A DNA stretch of 64,000 nt from Cardiocondyla obscurior (GCF_019399895.1 NW_027228800.1:62001-126000); one strand, 5' to 3'; counted from the stretch's first letter, positions 1 to 9,674 are shown. Notes: generated from the sequence alone by a model not told the origin. Translations and numbers: made by a program.

Positions 1-181
1 TACCGGAGATTACCAGTGCCAGATGCCTCATAAATTGTAAAATAAATATTTCGTGGTCCGAGCGAGTAAAAGAATCCCTTGATCGGAAGCCGTAACACGC
101 TGAACTTTCTTGATCCCATAAATGCCTAAGACCCGCGGTTCGAAATTGTTTTGAAACATCCGCAATCGCCGGGACGTAACA
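1..181 (+). mobile_element. 3' end of a family-B LTR, cut by the window edge
   Basis: It matches the last 181 bases of the B LTR at 44408-45449 and ends in the family terminus GGGACGTAACA. It opens inside the last codons of ORF-c (stop TAA near base 30). It sits inside a C LTR: the sequence that follows resumes in the middle of a C ORF-b. Whether this is a solo LTR or a full element lies outside the window. Confidence 0.9.
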
Positions 182-454
182 AATTATTGTTTAACCTGCG
201 CACTCGACGCCGATAGATTTAAAATCAATTTTGTTCTTGTCACCCGGCGTTACCTTTGTTTGGGACTTTTTCACGATCCTCCCAAGTGCCATAGCTGTAG
301 AATTGTTTTAGAGATTTTTGAGTCGTACCGAGACTGCGATTATTGTCGGTTAGTACGTCGCGACTTTTCTCGCTACTTAACTCTGAGCGGAGATAGAGTA
401 TATTTACAGAACAACCCCCTTGAGATTTTCATAGAAACGTTAACAACGGTTTAG
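182..454 (+). pseudogene. ORF-b fragment (C type), N-terminus removed by B LTR
   Basis: An open frame from 182 to the TAG at 452-454 encodes the last 90 residues of an ORF-b protein. The three Cys-x2-Cys pairs are present, but the conserved His after the first pair is Arg. The start and first third are missing because the B LTR interrupts the gene. Thirteen bases separate its stop from the ATG of ORF-c, the usual arrangement of this gene pair. Confidence 0.8.
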
Positions 455-467
455 TTTGAATTAATAA

Positions 468-887
468 ATGTGTCTAAGGCGACCTCGCGCGCGTGTACCC
501 ACTTGTAGAATCCCGTTGGATATAACTAGAATAATTATTAATTGGCTAGCTCACGCGACTTGCAAGACCAGATATTGGCTATACGAGCAAAAAGTGACGC
601 GTCTCCCTTTTTGCCGGAGGTGTATGCTTAGATCTGGGCAACCCTCTTCGGACTTTTACTACGTGCCGTCACATAGAATTAATATCGGCTTGAGTCAAGG
701 AGAATATGAATGTAGTAACTGCGGAGTATTAGTCGCCGACTCGCGAAATATCAGACATTGCCTACAGTGCCAAGAAGCTATACGGTTATTTCTAATCTAC
801 CTCGAACGAAACCCGCAAGATCAACCCTACTTAAATAGCGAAGCAACTATCATCTGCATCAAATATCAGAGAATTGCTTTAACGTAG
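468..887 (+). CDS. LTR-encoded cysteine-rich protein ORF-c (C type), 139 aa
   Basis: This is an intact 139-residue frame inside the LTR, starting ATG-TGT (MC). The core is C49-x2-C52, H69, C82-x2-C85, C98-x2-C101, the same spacing as in family B. By my hand alignment 89 of the first 136 residues match B ORF-c, and every Cys/His ligand is kept. The C-terminus contains the shared NPxDQPYL block. It probably folds around zinc ions; no family with a known function is recognised. An open frame at this divergence suggests past selection. It is unlikely to be expressed normally here, since the upstream LTR is missing. Confidence 0.7.
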   Translation: MCLRRPRARVPTCRIPLDITRIIINWLAHATCKTRYWLYEQKVTRLPFCRRCMLRSGQPSSDFYYVPSHRINIGLSQGEYECSNCGVLVADSRNIRHCLQCQEAIRLFLIYLERNPQDQPYLNSEATIICIKYQRIALT

Positions 888-934
888 ATCAATCCTATTT
901 TGTTAAGTTATCGTAACTCCCACAATTGCCTAGG

Positions 935-975
935 CCCGTAGTCCGAATCCGCTTTGGGCGCCCGCGACTACCGGG
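935..975 (+). other. LTR-terminal hairpin (C version)
   Basis: CCCGTAGTC at 935-943 pairs with GACTACCGGG at 966-975, with one bulged base. The same hairpin recurs at every intact LTR 3' end here with compensating base changes (see 3757-3798 and 45401-45442), so it probably acts as RNA near the transcript or LTR end. Confidence 0.6.
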
Positions 976-983
976 ACGTAACA

Positions 984-1412
984 ATATCAATCCTTTCCGA
1001 TTCCGGTAACGTAAACCAAAGAGGTAATAAGAAAATGCGAACACGTTACGCGCCAGACATAAACATCTTTTCCAACACCGGTAATATAAGTAAAAAAGGT
1101 GATAAAAAAATATGTGAAACGATAACCGACATTCAAGCGCGCAATACATCAGACATAAATATCCTACCCGAATCAAGTAACATAAATTAAAACGATGCTC
1201 GCTTAGATTTAGATGCTCTCTTGAGTGACGATTATAATAACAAATATGCGGATAGCGGCGTATCAGATAATCAGATAGCAACTCTATTTCAAGCGAACAG
1301 TCCAACAACAAAATATTTAATAATGTTAATATACCGTACCAGTTTCCAAATCATTACATGACCATAATAAGAAACACGCAAAACAATATTTTATATCGAA
1401 AAAATAGTTTGG
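984..1412 (+). pseudogene. pol: C-family pol linker relic, first part
   Basis: This is degraded coding sequence. Near 1340-1410 it reads like the PYxFPNxYMTII stretch found just before the integrase part of B pol. Before that, a repeating unit of about 80 bases encodes variants of 'DINIxPxSxNI'. The relic is split by the solo LTR at 1413-3806 and resumes at 3807. An inverted, unsplit copy lies at 61164-61899. There is no intact catalytic domain. Confidence 0.65.
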
Positions 1413-2052
1413 TGTTACGTCCCGCCAAATAACATGTATTTCATAGGAATATTTTTGCGAATACATTTAAGTATAATTTAATAATCATGTACGTAATGCG
1501 TAGAAAGTAAGACATATATAGATTTATATCACTTTACTCATGCGTAGTATAGCATTAGTTGCGGTGACATTATATTCAGTAGCTTAGCATTATTCACGCC
1601 GACGCTAGAAACCAGTAGTCTAACTTTATTCCCGCCTACAGAGGCTTCCACTTTCATGCGGCCGGCAGCGCCGAACGCCGCTACTCCCACTACCTACTAT
1701 TGCCTAAGCGCTAGGTGGGAGGCAGCGCCGGTGAAGCCCGGAGCTCAGTCTCACCAAAGCGTCAGTTCTATTCCCAACTTAAAACCTTAAGCATCTCTCT
1801 CCTCAAGAAAGTCCATCCCGCGTGCGGGTCCTTTACTATTTTCTTAACTTGTCTCTATCGAAACTTAGTTTGTACTTATATCTTAAACTTTATTCTTGTA
1901 TAACTAACATTATTGTAACGTAACTTTAGAATATATACTTATTGTTAATTCTATATCGTGTGCCTAGATTCAGTGATATTTTACCTTATCATAATTCAAC
2001 AGTTTCACTATTTGCTATATTTGTTAACCTGTGTGATTGAAGATTGATTTCG

Positions 2053-2129
2053 GTGCAGCCGCACTGCACGTCTTTGAGATTCAGTCTAGCAGGTATTCCT
2101 GTGTTGGAAGTGGTGCAGACGCACTGCAC
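2053..2129 (+). promoter_or_regulatory. Twin hairpins 60 bp apart upstream of ORF-a
   Basis: GTGCAG-N5-CTGCAC occurs at 2053-2069 and 2113-2129. The stem is invariant and the five loop bases vary. Four other LTRs in the window have the same pair with exactly the same 60-bp period. It may be a protein site or an RNA element in the leader of the LTR genes. Confidence 0.7.
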
Positions 2130-2181
2130 GCTTTCTGCCTGGAATCTTTACTTAATTTATTTGAATTTTGTGAAACTACCC

Positions 2182-2496
2182 ATAACAAATTCTAAATCAC
2201 GACGCGGCGGTCGGAAATATCAGATTCGAAAGATAACCGCGCATTATCACGCTTTGAATCGACATTTGAACAACGTACGCCTGCAATACCACTTGACGCC
2301 GATCACCTTCGTCGTGAGGAAGCCAAGCCTAGCAGACATTCCGAAGGACGATCTACGCAGGAGGGCCTACGAGAGTTCACCCCAGGAAAAGAACGTGCAC
2401 TGCGACGCCGAGTTTATCGAGACGCAGCGAAGACAATCAAAAGCCAAGCAGTTTAGATGTCTAGAATGGATAAGTACGAATAACTTTTGCTTTTAA
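2182..2496 (+). pseudogene. ORF-a relic in C' solo LTR (start codon lost)
   Basis: The frame matches B ORF-a from its second residue on (TNSKSRRGGRKYQIRKIT). The start ATG is ATA at 2182-2184. The rest is open to TAA at 2494-2496, giving a basic protein of about 104 residues. The splice-donor-like GTAAGT of B near the 3' end is ATAAGT here. No in-frame ATG upstream could replace the start, so I call it inactive unless read from another codon. Confidence 0.7.
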
Positions 2497-2559
2497 ATCT
2501 GTTACACGCGTCTACGCTATTCCAAATTTATTGGTATCTACTTAAACTTAACAAATACT

Positions 2560-2795
2560 TCACTTTACCTTTTTACCCTAACCCCTGCTGTGAGAGTCGC
2601 GTCCCGACCCTTTTACCTACCGCATCGCTAGCACTTAACCCAAAAATCCAAAATCTACCTTTTCACTCTAACCCCTGCTGTGAGGGTTGCGTGTTCGACC
2701 CTTTTAGCGAGCACTTAACTTAAAAGCCTACTTTTACCTTTTTACCCCGACCCCTGCTGTGAGGGTCGTGCTGTCGACCCTACACCTACCGCATT
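2560..2795. repeat. Three-fold tandem repeat between ORF-a and ORF-b
   Basis: Units of about 80-90 bases each contain CCCCTGCTGTGAGxGT; the CTGCTGTGAG boxes start at 2585, 2675 and 2754. A diverged array is present in the reversed LTR at about 8280-8520. Family B lacks this spacer; there ORF-a and ORF-b are almost adjacent. Confidence 0.75.
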
Positions 2796-2872
2796 GCATG
2801 CACTTTCCTAAATAGCGTCTAGACTTTTATTTTGAATGCGCATGTTTATTTTATATTATCCTAAGATGTATA

Positions 2873-3286
2873 ATGTGTCCTCCCAATCAACGTACCCCAC
2901 GACGCGCTAATAACATTCGTGACATTGCTTTAATAAATTTAGCGCGAACCGAGTGGTTAGAAACCGGTCTTTGTGTACACAGATTGTACAGACGTCACCG
3001 CGAAACTCGTAATATTTACTGCCTACCTTGTGCAGTTAACGTCGATAGACTCAGAGGTAATTTTACTTTTGTTACTGGTCATTACCTCTGTCTTGGAACG
3101 TTTCGCGTTTTACTAAGGTGTCACGATTGCAGATTAATTTTAGAAATTCCCGAACCTTATTTAAATTGCGATTATTGCCGGCTAGTACATCGTGATTTTT
3201 CTCGGTATTTAGATCTCAGTGGCAATCAAGTCTTCCTACAAAATAATCCCGTCGAGATATTCATAGAGACCCTGACTACCATTTAA
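2873..3286 (+). CDS. LTR-encoded cysteine-rich protein ORF-b (C' type), 137 aa
   Basis: This is an intact frame starting MCPPNQR. Ligands are C50-x2-C53, H70, C83-x2-C86 and C99-x2-C102, preceded by a conserved CVH motif at 34-36 and the block RRHRETR. It is homologous to B ORF-b (44441-44863 and two other copies), where spacing is identical. The stop is 3 bases before the ORF-c ATG, so the two may be translated from one message by reinitiation. Probable zinc-binding protein; function unknown. Confidence 0.75.
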   Translation: MCPPNQRTPRRANNIRDIALINLARTEWLETGLCVHRLYRRHRETRNIYCLPCAVNVDRLRGNFTFVTGHYLCLGTFRVLLRCHDCRLILEIPEPYLNCDYCRLVHRDFSRYLDLSGNQVFLQNNPVEIFIETLTTI

Positions 3287-3289
3287 TAA

Positions 3290-3709
3290 ATGTGTCCACG
3301 ACACCTTCGTGTACGGATACCTGCTCGCGTCTACTCCGGAGATCTAATTAGATTAGTGCTTAATTGGTTGTCTCACGCTCGATGTGAGTATAGATATCGT
3401 TATTTCGAGCAGAAGATTACGCGTCTCCCATTCTGTGAACGGTGCATGCGTAGGACCGGACATCCTATTTCTGATTTTGTCCGCGTACACTCGCATCAAC
3501 TACTTATTGGATTAAATTGTGGCGAACGCGAGTGCAGTAATTGTGGTGTTTTGATTGTTGACTCTCGCAATATACGGCAGTGCTTAAAGCGTCGAGAGAC
3601 CATTCAGTTATTTTTGCATTACCTCGAGCGAAATTCAATCGAACAACCGTATTTGGATAACGAACCTACGATAATCGTTATAGATTATCAAAGAATTCCT
3701 GCAGAATAA
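3290..3709 (+). CDS. LTR-encoded cysteine-rich protein ORF-c (C' type), 139 aa
   Basis: This intact 139-residue frame starts MCPRHLR. Core ligands are C49-x2-C52, H69, C82-x2-C85 and C98. The last Cys of the family is Arg101 here (TGT to CGT), so one metal site is probably damaged. The rest keeps the family signature (ECSNCGVLI, EQPYL). It follows ORF-b with a 3-base gap and lies about 100 bases before the LTR end. Confidence 0.7.
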   Translation: MCPRHLRVRIPARVYSGDLIRLVLNWLSHARCEYRYRYFEQKITRLPFCERCMRRTGHPISDFVRVHSHQLLIGLNCGERECSNCGVLIVDSRNIRQCLKRRETIQLFLHYLERNSIEQPYLDNEPTIIVIDYQRIPAE

Positions 3710-3756
3710 ATTTAGTTTTACTCGGTCAAAATATCGCGATCTCATTATTGCCTAGG

Positions 3757-3798
3757 CCCGTGGTCCAAAACCGTTATAAAACGCCCGCGACCACCGGG
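3757..3798 (+). other. LTR-terminal hairpin (C' version)
   Basis: CCCGTGGTC at 3757-3765 pairs with GACCACCGGG at 3789-3798. Compared with the C version, an A-T pair has become G-C on both sides of the stem. Confidence 0.6.
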
Positions 3799-3806
3799 AC
3801 GTAACA

Positions 3807-3991
3807 TTGGTAATATTTATCTAGAAAACCGGACAACCATGCGATTAATGCTAAAGGCTAAAATGTTAAAACAAAACTTAATTTTACCAAAAATTAATGA
3901 GCCTACTATTGGACAAGCGCGTCTAGTACCGTATATAAATAAATATAATAATTATTAATTTTACCTAAAAAATTATTCACTGTATCGCAAA
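3807..3991 (+). pseudogene. pol: C-family pol linker relic, second part
   Basis: It continues the relic of 984-1412 after the solo LTR. Near 3890-3940 it reads like PTIGxARxxPY of B pol, which lies between RNase H and integrase. Stops and frameshifts are present. It ends where a reversed LTR begins at 3992, so the pol relic is bounded by LTRs pointing at each other, a rearranged structure. Confidence 0.6.
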
Positions 3992-4087
3992 TGTTACGTC
4001 TCGGCAGTCGCGGACGCCTAAGGCGGAATTAAACTACGGGTTTAAGCAATTACGGAAGTAACAATAATTTAACGAAATAAAATTAAT

Positions 4088-4505
4088 TTACGTTAAGGCA
4101 ACTCTTTGATATTTAATACAAATAATAGTCGCTTTGCTATTTAAGTAAGGTTGATCCTGCGGGTTTTGCTTAAAGTAATTTAAAAATAACAATATTGCTT
4201 TTTAACACAGTGGGCAATGTCTGATATTTCGCGAATCGCGACAAGCACACCGCAGTTACTGCATTCGTATTTCCTTTGACTTAAGCCGATGTTGATTTTA
4301 TGTAATGGTACGTAATAAAAGTCCGAAGAAAGTTGCCCAGATCTAAGCATACACTTTCGGCAAAAAAAAAGACGCGTTACCTTTTGCTCATACAATCAAT
4401 ACCTGGTTTCGCAAGTGGCATGAGCTAGCCAGTTATAATTACTCTAGTTAAATCCAACGAGATTTTACAGGTGAGTGCACGCGCGCAAGGTTGCCTTGGA
4501 CACAT
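4088..4505 (-). pseudogene. ORF-c relic (C'')
   Basis: The start ATG (4505) and stop (4088-4090) are recognisable, but frameshifts and stops break the frame; only about 70 residues around the first two Cys-x2-Cys pairs remain open. The last pair is damaged. The inverted copy at 60650-61057 is also broken. Confidence 0.65.
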
Positions 4506-4518
4506 TTATTAATGTAAA

Positions 4519-4869
4519 CTAAACCGTAGGTAAAGTTTTTATAAAAATCTCAACGGAATTGTTTTAAAAAAATATTCTATCTCCACTCAGGGTTAAACAA
4601 CGGGAAAAATCGCGACGTACTAATCGGCAATAATCACAATCTTAATACGACTCAAAAATTTTTAAAATTATTTTACAGTGATGGCACCTTGAAGAATTAT
4701 AGGAAAGTCCCAAACAATAATTATCGCGAGTTTTGCGATGCCGTCTATATACTTTATGGACACAGCGGCCTGTGTCTAACTATTCAGTTAGCGTATGAGT
4801 CGAGTTTAATAGAGCCGTGTCGCGAGTATTACTAGTGAGCTGTGGCACGGATCGACAGGACAGGCACAT
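4519..4869 (-). pseudogene. ORF-b relic (C'')
   Basis: It starts ATG-TGC-CTG at 4869 and ends at a TAG equivalent at 4519. Cysteine motifs can be traced in several frames. It is shorter than intact ORF-b by internal deletions. The inverted counterpart is 60217-60636. Confidence 0.6.
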
Positions 4870-5158
4870 TATACATAATGACAAAAATCAAGTTTTATTG
4901 ATGCAAATAAAATTTAAAATAATCATGCACAAAATTTTACCAAACTTCTACAAGCCAAGAAAAAAAGTAAAAACAACCCTCACTGCAGAGTGCCGAATGA
5001 CAATAGGACCAAAAAATAAAAAAATGAAAGTTAGGAAATATCACAGAACAATAGGGTAAAGTGAAAGTTAAAAAAAGTTGAGCAAGTCTGAACAAGAATA
5101 AGCTAGTCTAGTCGGATGTGACTTGCGGAGCAGATGCACATAGAATTAAATGTAACTA

Positions 5159-5488
5159 TTAGTTTGGTTCACCCACTGCTGGCATTTTGACTGTACTTTG
5201 CGGTGTTTTTTTTTTGTTCCTTGATGAAGTTGCAGGATATGGCGTTCTTTTGTAAATGGTTTCCGTACGCCTGCCTGCAAGAATCGTTTTTAGGATGTTG
5301 TCTAAGTTCGGCTTTTTCAGGACCACACTGATTGGTGTCAGGCGGTATTGTAGGTGATTAATGATTTTGGGGTTGCCGCGCGATCGTCGATTCAACGCGT
5401 GGTAATAAGCCGTAATTTTGCGAATTTGGAATTTGTGTTTATCTCGTTGTCTAAAAGCTAAATCCCAACATCCGCAAGAATTTTGCAA
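5159..5488 (-). pseudogene. ORF-a relic (C''/D)
   Basis: The frame carries QIRKITAYYHALNR and a following block like LTPISVVLKKPNLDNI, homologous to B ORF-a (QIRKITAYYHALNR, KPITYVIKRPSLNDI). There is no ATG at the family start; the C-terminus differs (Ser/Lys-rich). The inverted copy at about 47340-47654 has the same structure, so this change predates the duplication. Confidence 0.6.
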
Positions 5489-5600
5489 AATACATTTTAG
5501 GTTGCCGATAGAAAAAATATTTTATCGACCAACTCTCAACATTTTTCGTTTTGAAAATGAACAATGCCGACACCATGCGCAAACCTCGAGACAATCGTAA

Positions 5601-7079
5601 TAAGCTCAAGCGGTGCCCCGCTCCGGTGCCAGTCGGATTTAATCAGTCATACAGTGCACATCGTTTGTGCCAGTCTATTTTCTATATTTGTCATTAAAAC
5701 TTAGTTTTGTGAGAGCGTTAGCAATACACTTGCAACTCCGCTTAGTTCTATTGTTTTACTTCAAGGATTATTTTTGTAAAACATCCAACGCCTGAAACTA
5801 CATTCACAGGCCGGTGGTTACATTTAAGAGCAATTAACGCCTCAAAATATTAATTTTTTTTAACATTAACAACGTAAGTTTTATTCACTTTTTAAACCTA
5901 AGAAATTACACTTAAATTAGCTACCGTGGTCAATTCTATTTTAAATTTAATTTATTTTTGTAAGCTATTGCAATTTAAATTAATAATTTAATTGAAACTA
6001 ATAGTATAAATCTATGACAACTTACTTTAAACGCGAATCGATTACCAATTATATTGTATTGTTTTTTATTGCATTAAATATTATAATCAATGATCGAGTC
6101 AACGGTTACACTTTTTGGTCTTTACGTCGTTTAATTTTAATCCTAAATTTAGCGTTAGCATGTCGGTGTGACTTAGCTCCATTAGCACAAACTCTGAGTA
6201 ATTTATTCTTTTCAAATTTGTGACATTGATGCGCTAACACTTGCCCCATTGACACTTAACGTTGATGCGCTACTAGTCAGTTTGAGTGTATGCAAATTCG
6301 CTCCATATGACTCAACGTCTATAAATTTTGTTAACAGGCGACAGCGTGGATGTGATCTCATTTTAAAAGATAAATACATTTTGATTCTATTTGCTTTATA
6401 GGCGCATTCATATAATTGCTACTCTGCTGATTTATTTTATTTCTATTTTCTTTTTTTAATCCGGGTTTGTAAAGTAAAGCAAACGTGTGAGACCCGCCAA
6501 ACGAAAGAGTGTTCCAAAGTGCTACTCCGCTTTATTAGCGACGATATTGAAGCGCTGGACCGCCCCATAAGCGTTAACGTTTGAATTGCTACATTGCTTG
6601 AGAGGCAAAAGCGTCCATGTACTATCAGCAAGACAAGCAATAGCATCGACGAGCGTCTCTCTAGCTCGGCGAATAATTCAAATCTTTATTTTACGAATTC
6701 ATCTATTTCTGAAGAGCTACTCCGCTTCGTGCCGTAACACGATAGCGCTAGAATCAAGGACTGCGCCACAAGCGATTGCTCCGATGACCAAGTCTTTTCT
6801 ATAATTTCTATTATTCTTTTTTATTTTATTACACTGACACAAGCGGCCATACCGCGTTACATAAACACAAATTTTATTAACTTTACACTACACTTACACC
6901 AGCAAAAGCTAGCAATAGCTATTCCGCTCTTAGACTAAATCGTTAGCATTCGTCTGCTACACCGCCGCCTTCACAACACTCCACAACATTATTCTCAAGC
7001 GTGAGCATTTTAATTGCTAAAATCGCTTATCATATTTTTTTATTTTTTACCTTAGATAATCTGAAATTTAAAACACAGA
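5601..7079. other. Unassigned stretch, present again inverted at 45.7-47.2 kb
   Basis: I see no supported gene. Variants of GCTACTCCGC recur at about 6418, 6521, 6716 and 6918, with GCGTTA/GTTAGC nearby. It may be the upstream half of the C'' LTR or remains of another element. Both copies contain the same weak frames (one of 72 codons has 7 differences), which is not evidence for coding. Confidence 0.4.
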
Positions 7080-7375
7080 GCCGGCAAACGTAAACGCGCC
7101 CGGATAGAATTCTTGAAAAGAAAAGCAGCGGCAGAAAAGGCAAAACCAAAAATATTATTTATTGAAAGCGAAACATTTCTAACACCTTTGCAAATACGAC
7201 AATTTTAACGATCTTTGAGACCACCGACTCCGCCAGTAATAGACACAACATATTTAACTTTAGACGCATCTTCTATTCCAGACACTGCAAAAACTTTTAC
7301 TATCTTAAACACCCCAAGATCTTTGACACCAAAAACTAAAAAAATTTTTGAATTTATGGAAATAATTAAAAACTA
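7080..7375 (+). pseudogene. Unrecognised coding relic
   Basis: Two successive frames look protein-like: first a basic stretch (AGKRKRARIEFLKRKAAAEKAKPK), then a Pro/Thr-rich stretch containing LRPPTPPVIDTT and ILNTPRSLTPK. The counterpart on the right arm (45450-45740, minus) shows the same. The style resembles the disordered linker of these pol proteins or a Gag tail, but I cannot assign it. Confidence 0.35.
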
Positions 7376-7469
7376 ACAGTTGTTACGTCCCGGTGGTCGC
7401 GGGCGTTTATAACGATTTCGGACCACGGGCCTAGGCAATAATAAGATCGCGATATTTTGACCGAGTAAA

Positions 7470-7776
7470 AACTGAATTTGTTCCGTGGGAATTTTTTGAT
7501 AATCTATAACGATTATGGTAGGTTCGTTATCTAAGTACGGCTGTTTAATTGGATTTTGCTTGAGGTAATACGCGAGCGTCCGCGGACGAAGTCAGTAATA
7601 GAGTGTCCGGTTCTACGCATACACCGTTCACAAAAAAGGAGACGTGTAATTTTTTGCTCGAAGTAACAATATCTGGTCTTACATCAAGCGTAAGCTAACC
7701 AATTAAGAATTAATTTAATTGAATCTTTGGAATAAACGCGAGCAGATATCCGTACACGAAAATGTCGTGAACACAT
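7470..7776 (-). pseudogene. ORF-c relic in reversed C' LTR
   Basis: ATG-TGT at 7776 and early residues match C' ORF-c. The frame is shifted and the middle is shortened (deletion around 7560-7600). The usual stop is changed to CAA. Not functional. Confidence 0.65.
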
Positions 7777-7789
7777 TTATTGAAATGAA

Positions 7790-8203
7790 TTGAATGGTAG
7801 TCAAACTTTCTATAAATTTTTTGACGGGATTATTCTGTAGAGAGACTTGATTATTGCTGAGATTTAAATACCAAGAAAAATTACGATGGACTAACCGGCA
7901 ATGATCGCAATTTAAATAAGGTTCAAAACACTTTAAAGTTAATCTGCAACCGTAACATTTTTGTAAAACGCGGAACGTTCCAAGACAAAGGTAATAATTA
8001 GTAACAAGAGTAAAACTATTTTTGAGTCTATTGACGTTAACTGCACAAAATAGGCAATAAATATTACGAGTTTCGCGGTAACGCCTGTACAATTCATGTA
8101 CGCAAAGACCGGTTTCCAATCACTCGATTTGCGTTAGATTTAATAAAGCAGTGTCACAAATATTATTAACGCGTTGTGGGGTACGTTGACTGAAAGAGCA
8201 CAT
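7790..8203 (-). pseudogene. ORF-b relic with nonsense codon
   Basis: ATG-TGC at 8203. The first 27 codons are followed by TGA where C' ORF-b has TGG (Trp). After that the frame is open and keeps CVH, C-x2-C, C-x2-C and C-x2-C, though the metal His is Tyr. The normal stop has become CAA, so the frame runs on into ORF-c sequence to about 7715. Confidence 0.7.
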
Positions 8204-8279
8204 TATACATCTTAGGATAGTATAAAATAAACACACGTATTCAAAATAAGAGTCTAGACGCTATTTATAAAAATGCATG

Positions 8280-8520
8280 CAATGCGGTAAAGGTAGAGTT
8301 GACATCACGACATTCACAGCAAGAGTCAGGATAAAAAGGTAAAAGTAAGTTTTTAAGTTAAGTGCTCGCTAAAAGAATCAAACACGCAATTTTCACAGCA
8401 GAAGTTAGGGTAAAAAGATAGATTTTGGTATTTTGGGTTTAAGTGCAAGTAATGCGGTAAATAAAAGATCAAGCACGACCCTCACAGCAGAAAGTAAGGT
8501 AAAAAAGTAAAGTGAAGTAT
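8280..8520. repeat. Diverged three-fold tandem repeat (C' spacer)
   Basis: It is the counterpart of 2560-2795 in the reversed LTR. Units contain CACAGCAGAARTYAGGRTAAAA and lie between the ORF-b and ORF-a relics. Confidence 0.6.
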
Positions 8521-8529
8521 TTGTTAGGT

Positions 8530-8889
8530 TTAAGTGAATACAAATAAATTTGGGATAGCGTAAACGCGTTTATCAGAATTAAGAGCGAGAGTTATTTGTA
8601 CTTCATTCCAGATATTTAAACTGCGTTGCTTTTGATTGTCTTCGCTGCGTTTCGTAAACTCGGCGTCGCAATGCACGTTCTTCTCCTGGGGTGGATTCTC
8701 GTAAACCCTCCTGTGTGAAACGTCTTTTGGAATGTCTGCTGGGCTTGGCTTCCTCACGATAAAGGTGATTGGCGTCAAGTGGTAGTGCGGGCGTACGTCG
8801 TTCGAATGTCGGTTTAAAGCGTGATTATACGCGGTTATCTTTTAAATCTGATATTTTCGACCGCCGCAGCGGATTTTAGAATTTGTCAT
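8530..8889 (-). pseudogene. ORF-a relic in reversed C' LTR
   Basis: It keeps the ATG (8889) and TNSK start, but reaches TAA after the KYQI block. A downstream open part (8530-8778) keeps LTPITFIVRKPS and ends in unrelated residues. Confidence 0.65.
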
Positions 8890-8949
8890 AAAGTTTTACA
8901 AAAATATTATAATATTAAATAAAATTAATAAAAATCTTAGGATAAAAGC

Positions 8950-9026
8950 GTGCAGTGTAACTGCACCACTTCCAACACTAAAATGTCTGTTAAATTGATT
9001 TTTAAAAACGTGCAGTGCGGCTGCAC
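8950..9026 (-). promoter_or_regulatory. Twin hairpins 60 bp apart
   Basis: GTGCAG-N5-CTGCAC occurs at 8950-8966 (loop TGTAA) and 9010-9026 (loop TGCGG). Stems are intact even though the neighbouring genes are broken. Confidence 0.65.
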
Positions 9027-9674
9027 CGAAATTAATTGTCAATCACACAGGGTCTTTGAGATATTGTTAATAATTAAAATTGTGAAACAATTGCAATTGG
9101 AATAAAGCAAAAGATTTAAGATGTCATTGAAGTTACCACGAGAATTAAAACAATTAAAATATAATCTTAAATTTTATTTTACACTACTGGTTACAATTAT
9201 AAAGTATTGAATACAAAAGTTAAATTTATTTCGTTAGACTTATGTCGTTAATTTATTAGACCCGCACGCGGTATAAACTCTTTGGAAGAGATTTGATTGA
9301 GAGAGAAAAATTTGAAGTCAGGATTGGAACTGTCGCTTCGGTGAGACTGAGCTCCGGACTTTACCGGCGCTGTTTTTCATCTAGCGCTTGGGTGGTAATG
9401 GAAGTTGGTAGTGGGAGTAGCGGCGTTCGGCGCTGCGGGTCGCATGGAAGTGGAAGCATTTGTTGGCGTGAATAAAGCTAAACTACTAGATATAAGTCGT
9501 CGCAACTAATGTTGTACTACTCACGAGTAAAGCAATATAAATTTATATAAGTTTTATATGTATAAGTAATAAATAATGTTTTAATGTACTTGCAAAAATA
9601 TATTTATAAAAAATATATATTATTTGGCGGGACGTAACAAAATATACATATTATATTTTTAGTGTTAAGAAAAA

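Larger units (their letters stand above)
182..983 (+). mobile_element. C-type LTR, 5' part replaced by the B insertion
   Basis: This is the 3' part of an LTR related to B. It carries the end of ORF-b and a complete ORF-c, then the terminal hairpin and the terminus CCGGGACGTAACA. It is followed directly by a pol-linker relic, so the LTR-internal junction is not a normal 5' LTR-PBS-gag junction; most of the internal region has been lost. Confidence 0.85.
1413..3806 (+). mobile_element. Solo LTR, C' type, 2394 bp, TSD TTGG
   Basis: It starts TGTTACGTCCCGCC and ends CCGGGACGTAACA, and is flanked by TTGG at 1409-1412 and 3807-3810. The inverted copy of this region has a single CCAA at 61339-61342 and no LTR, which is a clean empty site. 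So the 4-bp duplication and the LTR ends are certain. Contents in order: upstream palindrome-rich part, twin hairpins, ORF-a relic, a three-fold tandem repeat, intact ORF-b and intact ORF-c. Confidence 0.95.
3992..5600 (-). mobile_element. C''-type LTR, reversed, degraded; far end not defined
   Basis: It begins TGTTACGTCTCGG (the LTR 3' end read in reverse) and carries damaged ORF-c, ORF-b and ORF-a in that order on the minus strand. It is the inverted counterpart of 60023-61163 plus part of 45450-47745. The 5' end of this LTR is unclear; CGTAACA at 6732-6738 is one weak candidate. AAAG at 5064-5067 is the empty counterpart of the CTTT site where element B inserted on the right arm. Confidence 0.7.
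7381..9639 (-). mobile_element. C'-like LTR, reversed, 2259 bp, genes broken
   Basis: It has both LTR ends: TGTTACGTCCCGG at 7381 and GGCGGGACGTAACA ending at 9639. It is read on the minus strand and has the same order as the solo LTR at 1413-3806: hairpins, ORF-a, tandem repeat, ORF-b, ORF-c. No target duplication is visible (CAGT before, AAAA after), so it may be one end of a rearranged element. Confidence 0.85.

Noticed and set aside
6732..6738. CGTAACA as the 5' end of the C'' LTR
   Set aside because: It fits the terminus, but there is no target duplication or matching length to confirm it; kept only as a weak candidate.
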